Shown: positions 1 to 7,158 of the stretch, piece after piece | Position numbering within the stretch: position 1 is the first letter of the stretch | Layout of the letters: each line of letters begins with the position of its first letter | Origin: Soehngenia sp035406565 | GTDB taxonomy: Bacteria > Bacillota > Clostridia > Tissierellales > Tissierellaceae | Length of the DNA stretch: 13,187 nt | Assembly: GCA_035406565.1 (NCBI GenBank) | Contig: DAONLG010000040.1 | Location: forward strand, 1 to 13,187 | Reading direction: 5' to 3' | Made by a program: the position numbers and the translations under genes | Notes under the pieces: model-generated | Databases searched by the model: none | What the model was told of the DNA's origin: nothing | The model's input: only the letters and a program-made list of their open reading frames with translations

Positions 1-19
1 ATGACATTTTCACTGACTA

Positions 20-48
20 TTGACATCTTTATCATAGATGTTTATAAT
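20..48 (+). promoter_or_regulatory. sigma-A promoter of the baeRF-family gene
   Basis: The -35 hexamer TTGACA (20-25) and -10 hexamer TATAAT (43-48) both match the consensus exactly and are separated by the ideal 17 bases. Transcription should start near 55, giving a leader of about 60 bases. An inverted repeat, ACATCT (23-28) and AGATGT (36-41), starts in the -35 box and ends in the spacer, so it could be a repressor site; that part is inference. Confidence 0.85.
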
Positions 49-117
49 GAGTGAAAAGTGGTAATTATTATATAAGACATTTGAATTTGACTACAAAACA
101 ATAAGGGGGAGATGCTG

Positions 118-1266
118 ATGAAAAAACTAGAACTAAATACAATCATAAATTTATCTAACTTTGAAGGTAAGGCATTGGTATCTATTTACATGCCTACTTA
201 TAGAGCGGGCATTGAAGTGAATCAAAATAGGATAATCCTAAAAAATAGGCTAAATGAGGTGGAAGAGAAACTTTCAAGTTTAGGATATATAAAAAGGGAT
301 ATTGAAAACCTATTAAAACCTGCTTATAGGCTTGTCGATGAAACTATTTTTTGGCAATATCAAGAAGATGGACTGGCGATATTTATTTCAGATGACTTTT
401 TTACTTATTTCACTTTACCAGTTAAATTTAAAGAGATGTCAATCGTGTCAAATAGGTTCTACATCAGGCCCCTATTGAAATACTTTACTCAATTATCTCA
501 ATTTTATGTATTGGCACTTAGCCTAGAAGATGTCAAATTGTATGAAGCTACTCCATTTGAAATAAATAAAATTGATTCTCCTCAAATAGATGAGATAGTA
601 AAGAACTTTGTTCCAGGAAATGAACTTCATCAGGAAGCTACAAGTCCAAAGGGTGCAGCAAGAGGATTTGGAGGGAGGATGCACAGCCTTCATGAGCTGA
701 GCAAAACAGAAAAAATTGAAATATCAAATTTTTTGAGAAATATCGATAAGGAAGTTTGTAAATTAATTGATGACAATAAAAAGCCTTTAATTATATACAG
801 TGTTGAATATATATATTCAATGTATAAAGAGGTAAGTTCATATAAAAATATTTTAGATGAATATATAAAAGGAAGCCCTGTTGAAGTTAAAGAAAAAGAA
901 ATTCATGAAAAAGCTACACTAATACATTCAAAATTAATTGAGAAGAAAATAGAAGAGGATAAGAATAAATTTTTAGAATTAAAAAATGCAAATCCACAAT
1001 TAGTGTGCGAAGAAGCAAAAGAATTAGTTAAGTTAAGCTATGCTGGAAATGTTGAAACATTGTTTGTTGCAGAGGACTACCAACTATTTGGTAAGTTTGA
1101 TGAAGAAAAATTTGAAGTTGAAGTTACTAACGAAGAGACAGGTTTAAATACAGACTTATTTGATTTGATAGCACTAAAGACCCTATTTAATGGTGGTAAA
1201 GTATATGTTATGGAAAAAGAAAATTTACCAATAGAAAAACCTATAGCTGCAATCTTAAGATATTAA
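118..1266 (+). CDS. baeRF-family (bacterial archaeo-eukaryotic release factor-like) protein
   Basis: A 382-residue cytoplasmic protein that I recognise as one of the bacterial eRF1-like (baeRF) families. Visible marks are VSIYMPTYRAG at residues 21-31 followed by a charged helix, a central region with KPLIIYSVEYIYSMYKEVSSY (about 222-242) and EIHEKA (261-266), and a C-terminal domain with NVETLFVA, a TLFNGGKVYVME segment and the typical end AAILRY (377-382). Relatives are thought to act near the ribosome, but their reaction is not established and I do not assign one. An ATG at 112 is also in frame, but it directly abuts the ribosome site AGGGGGAG (104-111). The ATG at 118 has a proper 6-base spacing and is preferred. 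The gene has its own promoter and terminator, so it is not part of the following operon. No signal peptide or membrane segment is seen. Confidence 0.82.
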   Translation: MKKLELNTIINLSNFEGKALVSIYMPTYRAGIEVNQNRIILKNRLNEVEEKLSSLGYIKRDIENLLKPAYRLVDETIFWQYQEDGLAIFISDDFFTYFTLPVKFKEMSIVSNRFYIRPLLKYFTQLSQFYVLALSLEDVKLYEATPFEINKIDSPQIDEIVKNFVPGNELHQEATSPKGAARGFGGRMHSLHELSKTEKIEISNFLRNIDKEVCKLIDDNKKPLIIYSVEYIYSMYKEVSSYKNILDEYIKGSPVEVKEKEIHEKATLIHSKLIEKKIEEDKNKFLELKNANPQLVCEEAKELVKLSYAGNVETLFVAEDYQLFGKFDEEKFEVEVTNEETGLNTDLFDLIALKTLFNGGKVYVMEKENLPIEKPIAAILRY

Positions 1267-1292
1267 AAGCTGTGCATAATGCACAGCTTTTT
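1265..1292 (+). terminator. Rho-independent terminator after the baeRF gene
   Basis: A perfect 11-bp stem, AAAAGCTGTGC (1265-1275) with GCACAGCTTTT (1281-1291), has a 5-base loop and ends in a T-run. The 5' arm overlaps the last two bases of the stop codon. The A-rich 5' arm means it could also work for the opposite strand. Confidence 0.85.
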
Positions 1293-1310
1293 AATATCTT
1301 AAAAAAAACC

Positions 1311-1339
1311 TTTACAAAAAAAGAATTTTAAGATAAACT
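1311..1339 (+). promoter_or_regulatory. sigma-A promoter of the maltodextrin operon
   Basis: TTTACA (1311-1316) lies 17 bases upstream of TAAACT (1334-1339), giving 5/6 and 4/6 matches to the -35 and -10 consensus. The predicted start is near 1346. The LacI-type operator at 1349-1368 then covers the first transcribed bases, a classic place for a repressor. No better hexamer pair is visible between the upstream terminator and malQ. Confidence 0.6.
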
Positions 1340-1348
1340 AATACTAAA

Positions 1349-1368
1349 TTGTACAAACGGTTGCACAA
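1349..1368 (+). promoter_or_regulatory. LacI-family operator upstream of malQ
   Basis: The 20-bp sequence TTGTACAAACGGTTGCACAA is an imperfect palindrome, symmetric at 16 of 20 positions around a central CG (1358-1359). This is the usual form of LacI/GalR-family sites, in which the hinge-helix leucine inserts at the central CpG. It matches 14 of 20 positions of the site at 5290-5309 upstream of malE. The likely binder is the LacI-family protein encoded at 11268-12308. A CcpA cre is a weaker alternative, since the core fits the cre consensus imperfectly. Confidence 0.7.
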
Positions 1369-1392
1369 AGTTATAGAAAGTAGGCGTACACT

Positions 1393-2874
1393 TTGGAAAA
1401 GAGAACTAGTGGGATTTTAATGCATATTTCGTCATTGCCAAGTGAATATGGGATTGGGGATTTTGGAAAGGAAGCTTATGCTTTTGCAGATTTTTTAGAA
1501 AAAGCTGGCCAAAAGAATTGGCAAATACTTCCACTGGGAGTGACTGGATTTGGAGACAGCCCTTATCAATGTTTCTCAGCATTTGCTGGAAATCCATATT
1601 TCATCGATTTAGGAGAATTTATTGAATTAAATTATCTCACTGTTGATGAAATTAAGAATGAAGATCTTGGCGACAACAATAATTATGTAGATTATGGGAA
1701 ATTGTATGTTGGAAAATACAAATTACTAAGAATAGCATATGATAGAGCTAAAGATGCGATAAAGCAAGAACTAGACTTATTTTATCAAAAAAACAAACAC
1801 TGGCTGAGAGAATTTGCTTTATTTATGTCATTAAAAGACAATTTTAAAGGACAATCATGGTTGAACTGGCCTCTTGAATTTAGACAGTTTGACAGCAAAG
1901 CAGTCATTGATTTTGAAAAGAGCAACACTGATGGAATCTATTTTTGGGTTTTTACTCAATATTTTTTTGAAAAACAGTGGCATAAATTAAAGGAATATGT
2001 AAATGGCAAAGGGATAAAAATAATTGGAGATTTGCCAATATATGTTTCAGAAGACAGCTCAGATTTGTGGGCGCATCCATATAATTTTAATTTAGATGAA
2101 AATTTAATACCTAAATCAGTAGCTGGTGTACCACCTGATGATTTTACAAGTAAAGGGCAACTTTGGGGAAATCCAATATATAATTGGACGAAGATGGAGC
2201 AAGACGGTTACAAGTTTTGGGTAGAGCGAATAAGACATAGTTTCAACTTGTTTGATACCTTAAGAATTGATCACTTTAGAGGTTTTGAATCATATTGGGA
2301 AGTACCTTATGGATCAGAAGATGCTGTCAACGGCAGATGGATTAAGGGCCCAGGGATAAAATTATTTAAAAAAATTAAAGAAGAGCTGGGAGAACTAGAT
2401 ATAATTGCTGAAGATTTAGGCTATCAAACTGAAGAAGTGATAAAATTGATAGAAGATACAGGATTTCCCGGCATGAAAATACTTCAATTCGCATTTGATC
2501 CTAATGGGGATAGCGAAAATTTGCCACATAATTTAATCAGAAATGCGACTTTCTACACAGGTACTCATGATAACAAGACAGTAAAAGATTGGTTTGATAC
2601 AGCTCCATCAGCGGAAAAAGAATTTGCAGTAAAATATTTAAAACTTGATGAAAATGAAGGATACAACTGGGGCCTTATAAGAGGAGTTTGGGCATCTGGA
2701 GCTTATTTAGCAGTTTGCCAAATGCAAGATTTTCTAAATCTTGGAGAAGAGGCTAGGATGAATACACCTGCTACCCTAGGGAATAACTGGAAATGGAGAA
2801 TAGATAAGTCTATGTTAACTGATGAGTTGGCTGCATCTATAAAAGATCTGACAAAGACTTACAGGAGGGAATAA
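1393..2874 (+). CDS. malQ: 4-alpha-glucanotransferase (amylomaltase), GH77
   Basis: A cytoplasmic amylomaltase of 493 residues, the normal length for the short GH77 form. It transfers alpha-1,4-glucan segments between maltodextrins, freeing glucose and building chains long enough for the phosphorylase. The N-terminal RTSGILMHISSLPSEYGIGDFG is diagnostic. The catalytic set is present: nucleophile Asp293 in LRIDHFRG, acid/base Glu340 in IIAEDLG, and the transition-state stabiliser Asp393 in TGTHDNKT. These closely parallel Asp293, Glu340 and Asp395 of the Thermus amylomaltase. The TTG start is chosen because the family motif begins immediately after it; the next in-frame ATG (1420) would cut into that motif. 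The ribosome site (GAAAGTAGG, 1376-1384) is weak, so translation may be modest. It is the first gene of the operon, one base upstream of the phosphorylase gene. Confidence 0.95.
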   Translation: MEKRTSGILMHISSLPSEYGIGDFGKEAYAFADFLEKAGQKNWQILPLGVTGFGDSPYQCFSAFAGNPYFIDLGEFIELNYLTVDEIKNEDLGDNNNYVDYGKLYVGKYKLLRIAYDRAKDAIKQELDLFYQKNKHWLREFALFMSLKDNFKGQSWLNWPLEFRQFDSKAVIDFEKSNTDGIYFWVFTQYFFEKQWHKLKEYVNGKGIKIIGDLPIYVSEDSSDLWAHPYNFNLDENLIPKSVAGVPPDDFTSKGQLWGNPIYNWTKMEQDGYKFWVERIRHSFNLFDTLRIDHFRGFESYWEVPYGSEDAVNGRWIKGPGIKLFKKIKEELGELDIIAEDLGYQTEEVIKLIEDTGFPGMKILQFAFDPNGDSENLPHNLIRNATFYTGTHDNKTVKDWFDTAPSAEKEFAVKYLKLDENEGYNWGLIRGVWASGAYLAVCQMQDFLNLGEEARMNTPATLGNNWKWRIDKSMLTDELAASIKDLTKTYRRE

Positions 2875-2875
2875 T

Positions 2876-5236
2876 TTGATTAATCACGAAGATTTGAAAA
2901 GAAGGATTGAAATATATTCAATAACAACTTTTGGGAGTGGTTTTAAAGACCTTGATGATAGCGAAAAATATGTAGCATTATCGAAAGCTTTGATGGAAAC
3001 AGTCTTACCTATTTGGAATGAATCTATTGAAAAGACAAAAGACAAGAAAAGGGCGTATTACTTTTCATCGGAATATTTGCTAGGCAGATTTTTAGATAAC
3101 AACTTAATTAGTTTGAGAGTAAAAGATGAAGTTGTTAGAATTTTAAGTGACTTAGGAATAAGTTATTCTGAAATTGAGGAATCAGAGCAAGACCCTGCTT
3201 TGGGGAATGGTGGATTAGGAAGACTTGCTGCATGTTTTCTCGATTCAGCTGCTACTTTAGGTTATCCTTTAGATGGATATGGCATTAGATACGATTTTGG
3301 ATTATTTAAACAAAAATTCATAAATGGAGAACAGGTTGAAGTTGCTGATAACTGGACTAAATACGGTGATCCTTGGGGAATTAGAAAAGTCAAAGAAACT
3401 GTTTATGTTAATTTTGATCATACAATAATAAAAGCTGTACCTTATGATTATCCCATAATTGGATATGATAAGAAATTAATTAACACTCTCAGGCTTTGGA
3501 AAGCAGAATCTCTAGATGAATTTGACTTTAAAGCATTTAATGATCAAAACTATGATTTAGCTGTAAAAGCTAAAAATGATGCTGAAAACATAGCTAAAGT
3601 GCTATATCCTAACGACTCGTATGAGGAAGGGAAAAAATTAAGATTAAAACAAGAGTATTTCTTTGTTTCTGCATCTTTACAAGATTTGCTTAGAAAGTTT
3701 AAGAAAAATAATCGCAGCTTGCACGAGTTTTCTCAATATCATTCAATTCAACTTAACGACACTCATCCTGCTGTTGCTATACCTGAACTCATAAGACTGT
3801 TATTAGATGAAGGCTTAACTTTTGATGAAGCTTTTGAGATTGCTCAAAAGACATTTGGATATACAAATCATACTTTGATGGCAGAAGCTTTAGAACAATG
3901 GCCAATCAAATATTACGAAGAATTACTTCCAAATATATTAGATATCATCAATAGAATCAATGAGAGATTAATAACTGAAGTCAAAAGTATGGGTATTAAA
4001 GATGAAGAAATATATAAATATGAGATAATCCACAATGGCAACATAAAAATGGCATGGCTTGCTATTTATGGCTCTAAGTCAGTTAATGGTGTAGCAAAGC
4101 TTCATACAGATTTGCTTATAAATAAAGAACTAAATGATTGGTACAAATTATATCCTAAAAAATTTAACAATAAGACAAATGGAATAACTCAAAGAAGATG
4201 GCTATTGCAAGCAAATCCAGAGTTATCAAGCTTAATAACTGACTTACTTGTTTCAGATGGTTGGATAACTGATTTAAGCAAATTAAAAGAGTTAGAGAAA
4301 TTTGCAGATGATAAAAATGTACTTGAAAAGTTTATAAATGTAAAACAAAAGAGAAAAGAAAAACTAGCTAAATACATCAAAGAAGTTGAAGGCGTAGAAA
4401 TATCAATAGATTCAATATTTGATGTACAAGTAAAGAGAATACACGAGTATAAAAGGCAGCTTCTTAACGCTTTTCACATCTTGGATCTTTACTTTAGGCT
4501 TAAAGAAAATCCATTGTTAGATATATATCCTCGAACTTTTATTTTTGGTGGCAAAGCTGCCCCTGGTTATTTTAGAGCAAAAGGGATAATCAAATATATA
4601 AATGACATAGCAAACTTAGTAAACAATGATGATACTTTAAGAGGAAAATTAAAAGTTGTATTTGTTCAAGATTATAGGGTATCTTATGCTGAAAAAATAA
4701 TGCCTAGTGCAGATATCTCTGAGCAAATATCAACAGCAGGTAAAGAAGCATCAGGTACTGGAAACATGAAGTTAATGCTAAATGGAGCACATACTATTGG
4801 GACATATGATGGGGCAAACATAGAGATAGTTGAAGAAGCTGGAGAAGAAAATAATTTTATATTTGGACTGAGAGTTGAAGATATTCAAAATTTAGCTCCT
4901 AATTATGATCCAAAACAAATTTATGAAAGCAATCCTAGACTTAAAAGAGTGGTTGACACATTAATTGATGGGACTTTCACAGATACGACTGGAGCTTATA
5001 GAGATATATATAATTCACTTATCTATGGCACTAGTTGGGAAAGACCAGATGTATACTTTGTATTAGCTGATTTTCAAAGTTATTGTGATATGCAGATGAA
5101 AGTAGATCTTGCATATAAAGACAGGCTAGGGTTTGCTAAGAAAGCATGGTTAAATATTGCAAATTCGGGTAAATTTAGTTCAGATAGAACTATAACAGAA
5201 TACGCTAAAGAAATTTGGCAAATAGAGAGGATTTAA
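2876..5236 (+). CDS. glgP: glycogen/maltodextrin phosphorylase (GT35)
   Basis: A PLP-dependent alpha-glucan phosphorylase of 786 residues. It cleaves terminal alpha-1,4-linked glucose with phosphate to give glucose-1-phosphate, saving one ATP per sugar. Clear motifs are EQDPALGNGGLGRLAACFLDS (about 104-124), QLNDTHPA, VKRIHEYKRQLLN, and the PLP site EASGTGNMKLMLNGA, in which Lys632 should form the Schiff base. The start is TTG, preceded by a strong AGGAGGG (2863-2869) inside the end of malQ. With a one-base gap between the genes, translational coupling to malQ is likely. Pairing with malQ and a maltodextrin transporter suggests imported maltodextrin is the main substrate, so malP would be an equally fair name; sequence alone cannot separate this from a glycogen-degrading role. 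No N-terminal regulatory extension of the eukaryotic kind is seen. Confidence 0.95.
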   Translation: MINHEDLKRRIEIYSITTFGSGFKDLDDSEKYVALSKALMETVLPIWNESIEKTKDKKRAYYFSSEYLLGRFLDNNLISLRVKDEVVRILSDLGISYSEIEESEQDPALGNGGLGRLAACFLDSAATLGYPLDGYGIRYDFGLFKQKFINGEQVEVADNWTKYGDPWGIRKVKETVYVNFDHTIIKAVPYDYPIIGYDKKLINTLRLWKAESLDEFDFKAFNDQNYDLAVKAKNDAENIAKVLYPNDSYEEGKKLRLKQEYFFVSASLQDLLRKFKKNNRSLHEFSQYHSIQLNDTHPAVAIPELIRLLLDEGLTFDEAFEIAQKTFGYTNHTLMAEALEQWPIKYYEELLPNILDIINRINERLITEVKSMGIKDEEIYKYEIIHNGNIKMAWLAIYGSKSVNGVAKLHTDLLINKELNDWYKLYPKKFNNKTNGITQRRWLLQANPELSSLITDLLVSDGWITDLSKLKELEKFADDKNVLEKFINVKQKRKEKLAKYIKEVEGVEISIDSIFDVQVKRIHEYKRQLLNAFHILDLYFRLKENPLLDIYPRTFIFGGKAAPGYFRAKGIIKYINDIANLVNNDDTLRGKLKVVFVQDYRVSYAEKIMPSADISEQISTAGKEASGTGNMKLMLNGAHTIGTYDGANIEIVEEAGEENNFIFGLRVEDIQNLAPNYDPKQIYESNPRLKRVVDTLIDGTFTDTTGAYRDIYNSLIYGTSWERPDVYFVLADFQSYCDMQMKVDLAYKDRLGFAKKAWLNIANSGKFSSDRTITEYAKEIWQIERI

Positions 5237-5243
5237 TTTTCGA

Positions 5244-5263
5244 GGGTCGTGAATTCGCGGCCC
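5244..5263 (+). other. GC-rich intercistronic hairpin between glgP and malE
   Basis: GGGTCGTG (5244-5251) pairs with CGCGGCCC (5256-5263) around an AATT loop; in RNA all eight pairs form, two of them G-U. It begins eight bases after the glgP stop. No T-run follows, so it does not look like a normal terminator. It may shield an mRNA 3' end or mark a processing point. Such GC density is unusual in this AT-rich window. Confidence 0.6.
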
Positions 5264-5289
5264 AAGAAGTTAAATTATATATTTAAATA

Positions 5290-5309
5290 TTATGCAATCG
5301 TATGCATAA
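5290..5309 (+). promoter_or_regulatory. LacI-family operator upstream of malE
   Basis: TTATGCAATCGTATGCATAA is symmetric at 16 of 20 positions around a central CG (5299-5300). It shares 14 of 20 bases with the malQ operator, giving the joint form TTRTRCAAnCGnnTGCAYAA. It ends five bases before the malE ribosome site. The sequence just upstream is very AT-rich (5265-5289), but I see no convincing -35/-10 pair, so this could control a weak internal promoter or act as a roadblock. Confidence 0.6.
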
Positions 5310-5326
5310 AAAATGGAGGGGGAAAA

Positions 5327-6649
5327 ATGAAGAAAAGAATTTTATTAGCGTTGTTATTGGTTGTTGCACTTTCGATCACAGCATGCTCATCAGGAACTGA
5401 AGAGCCAACCAATGAAGAGCCAACACCAGCAGGAGAAGGCATTAAAGCTACAATAAGTGTACAAGTTGAGTCTACTTGGAAACCTTACTACGAAGCAGCA
5501 GCACAAAGAGTTATTGAAAAGAATCCAGAAGCAGTGATTGAATTTATTGAGATTCCATCATTTGACCATCTAGATGTTCTTGACTCTACAGATGTTACAA
5601 ATCCAGACGTAGCTGATGTTTTTGCAATACCAGCAGATAGAATCTATGGATTGTCACAAAATGAAGCATTAGCAGCTTTAGATGCTAAAACTATGGCTGA
5701 AAATATCGGCGGATTTGAAAATTTTGATGAAGGTTTAGGCGGGAACTTCAATATTGATGGAGAGTATTTAGCATTCCCTATGAATATCGAAACTCTTGTA
5801 AACTTTGTTAATACTAAAAATGCTGAGACATTGGGCATTGATTTGACAAAAGACATAGAATTCACTGAACTAGGGTATGAAGATATGTTAATTCCAGCAT
5901 TTGATGCCTGGTTTGGAGTATCATTCACAAATGCAGCTGGATTAGAATTATTAGGCAAAGATGATTCTGGCAATTTATATTCAGATATGACTAAAGATTT
6001 TAGCGAACTAAATGAGCAACAAAAAGCAGTATTTACTGCATTATATAATTACTGGAAACAACATAATGAAAACGGCACACCTTTATGGGATGCTGATGCT
6101 GCATGGGGATACATGGATACTGAATTTACAACAGGTGGAAATACGGCTATAAGACTTGAAGGTCCATGGTCAACAGCAAGTCTTTCCGCACTTGCTGGAA
6201 ATGGTGCAGATTTAGATATCATCCCTATCAATAAAGTTACAGTGGAAGGTTATCCATTAGCTCACTGGAAAGGTGGCTGGGGAATGGTTATCAATTCTAG
6301 AAATGAAGGCGATGCAAACAAAATGGCATTGGGACAAGCTTTCATAGAAGAATTATTAAACCCAGAATATGCAGTTGATTTCTTTAAAGCAACAGGAAAG
6401 ATTATGGAAAACGTAAAAGTAGATGAATATATGAATTCAGATTTATCAGATGTAGATAAGAAAGTAATATCTGCAGTTATTGAATCATATAACAACGCTC
6501 CTGCAAGACCACTATTTACTGAATGGGGTTCAGTATGGGATACTTGGAAAAACGGGATATTATCATGGTCTTCTACAAAACCAGCAAGTGCAGAAGAAGC
6601 TTATTCAATAATGCAAGCTGCATTTAAGTCGATGATGAATAACTTTTAG
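5327..6649 (+). CDS. malE: maltodextrin-binding lipoprotein of ABC importer
   Basis: An extracellular solute-binding protein of 440 residues (family 1, MalE-like) tethered to the outer face of the membrane. The signal peptide MKKRILLALLLVVALSITAC ends in the lipobox ITAC with lipidated Cys20, followed by a Glu/Pro/Thr-rich linker to about residue 38. The mature part has the family layout: YLAFPMNIETLVNFVN near the hinge, the LEGPWSTASL segment, and a C-terminal region with MVINSRNEGDANKMALGQAFIEELL. The start is ATG 5327, served by GGAGGGGG (5315-5322). Longer in-frame starts would put 26 residues before the signal peptide and read through the hairpin and operator, so they are rejected. The maltodextrin ligand is inferred from the malQ/glgP neighbours and MalF/G/K genes. 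It is bracketed by two hairpins, which may raise its mRNA level over that of the permeases. Confidence 0.9.
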   Translation: MKKRILLALLLVVALSITACSSGTEEPTNEEPTPAGEGIKATISVQVESTWKPYYEAAAQRVIEKNPEAVIEFIEIPSFDHLDVLDSTDVTNPDVADVFAIPADRIYGLSQNEALAALDAKTMAENIGGFENFDEGLGGNFNIDGEYLAFPMNIETLVNFVNTKNAETLGIDLTKDIEFTELGYEDMLIPAFDAWFGVSFTNAAGLELLGKDDSGNLYSDMTKDFSELNEQQKAVFTALYNYWKQHNENGTPLWDADAAWGYMDTEFTTGGNTAIRLEGPWSTASLSALAGNGADLDIIPINKVTVEGYPLAHWKGGWGMVINSRNEGDANKMALGQAFIEELLNPEYAVDFFKATGKIMENVKVDEYMNSDLSDVDKKVISAVIESYNNAPARPLFTEWGSVWDTWKNGILSWSSTKPASAEEAYSIMQAAFKSMMNNF

Positions 6650-6655
6650 TTTAAG

Positions 6656-6688
6656 ATACTCTGGGGATAAATTTTATCCCCAGAGTAT
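6656..6688 (+). other. long intercistronic hairpin after malE
   Basis: A perfect 15-bp stem, ATACTCTGGGGATAA (6656-6670) with TTATCCCCAGAGTAT (6674-6688), closes a 3-base loop seven bases after the malE stop. It is followed by TAAACAATAAAG, not a T-run, so complete termination is unlikely. In E. coli a REP hairpin at the same place, between malE and malF, stabilises upstream mRNA and favours binding-protein production. A similar role here is inference. Confidence 0.75.
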
Positions 6689-6709
6689 TAAACAATAAAG
6701 AGGGATAAT

Positions 6710-7144
6710 ATGAAACATTTATCAAATAAACATTTTTACATACTCGTCATTTTATGCTCAGTCATCATTTTGTTATCTTCACTAGAATTGATGATCATCA
6801 TTAAAGACAGTACAATCTTTAATAAATGGGTGATAACAAACAATTTAACTCAGTATCCCATTGAAGATACATTTGTTGAGTATTTAAATGCTAATTTAAT
6901 ATCGTATACATTGAGAATTATTTTTCCAGTAGCATTGGGCATAAGTGCATTTTTGACATTGACAAAGTTTTATATAAATAAAATATTGGTTTATGTATTT
7001 CTGTTGATTGAATTAGGGGGATTAACATTCACTGCTATTCAAAGGAATTTTAATTCACTATTTTATTTTCTGATATTGTCATTATATGTTGTTTTAATAG
7101 TATATACATATATATTTATAGCTCTTAAAGAAGACTATAATTAA
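6710..7144 (+). CDS. small four-helix membrane protein of unknown function, between malE and malF
   Basis: I do not recognise this 144-residue protein. It has four likely membrane helices, at about 9-31, 64-84, 90-109 and 116-137. A loop of about 30 residues (ending LNANLIS) lies between the first two, and the C-terminus EDYN is short and charged. There is no signal peptidase site, enzymatic motif or nucleotide-binding motif. The start ATG is preceded by AAGAGGGA (6699-6705) at good spacing, and the gene ends five bases before the malF coding region's upstream GTG, with its stop inside the malF ribosome site. That tight packing suggests it is made with the transporter, perhaps as an accessory or assembly subunit. 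Codon and base use match the neighbours, so it is a genuine operon member rather than an insertion. Confidence 0.75.
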   Translation: MKHLSNKHFYILVILCSVIILLSSLELMIIIKDSTIFNKWVITNNLTQYPIEDTFVEYLNANLISYTLRIIFPVALGISAFLTLTKFYINKILVYVFLLIELGGLTFTAIQRNFNSLFYFLILSLYVVLIVYTYIFIALKEDYN

Positions 7145-7158
7145 AGGCGGTGAAAAAA

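Noticed and set aside
1352..1365. CcpA catabolite (cre) site before malQ
   Set aside because: The core fits the cre consensus at only about 11 of 14 positions, and the longer symmetry and the match to the malE site favour the local LacI-family repressor. Dual use is not excluded.
5249..5326. In-frame extension of malE upstream to 5249
   Set aside because: It would place 26 residues before a perfect lipoprotein signal peptide and read through the hairpin and operator; the strong ribosome site at 5315-5322 serves ATG 5327.
6656..6688. Rho-independent terminator after malE
   Set aside because: The stem is strong but followed by a mixed A-rich sequence with no T-run, and the downstream genes complete the same transporter.
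7150..7158. GTG 7150 as the malF start
   Set aside because: The codon lies inside the near-complete ribosome site 7143-7153; TTG 7159 has proper spacing. Not fully excluded.
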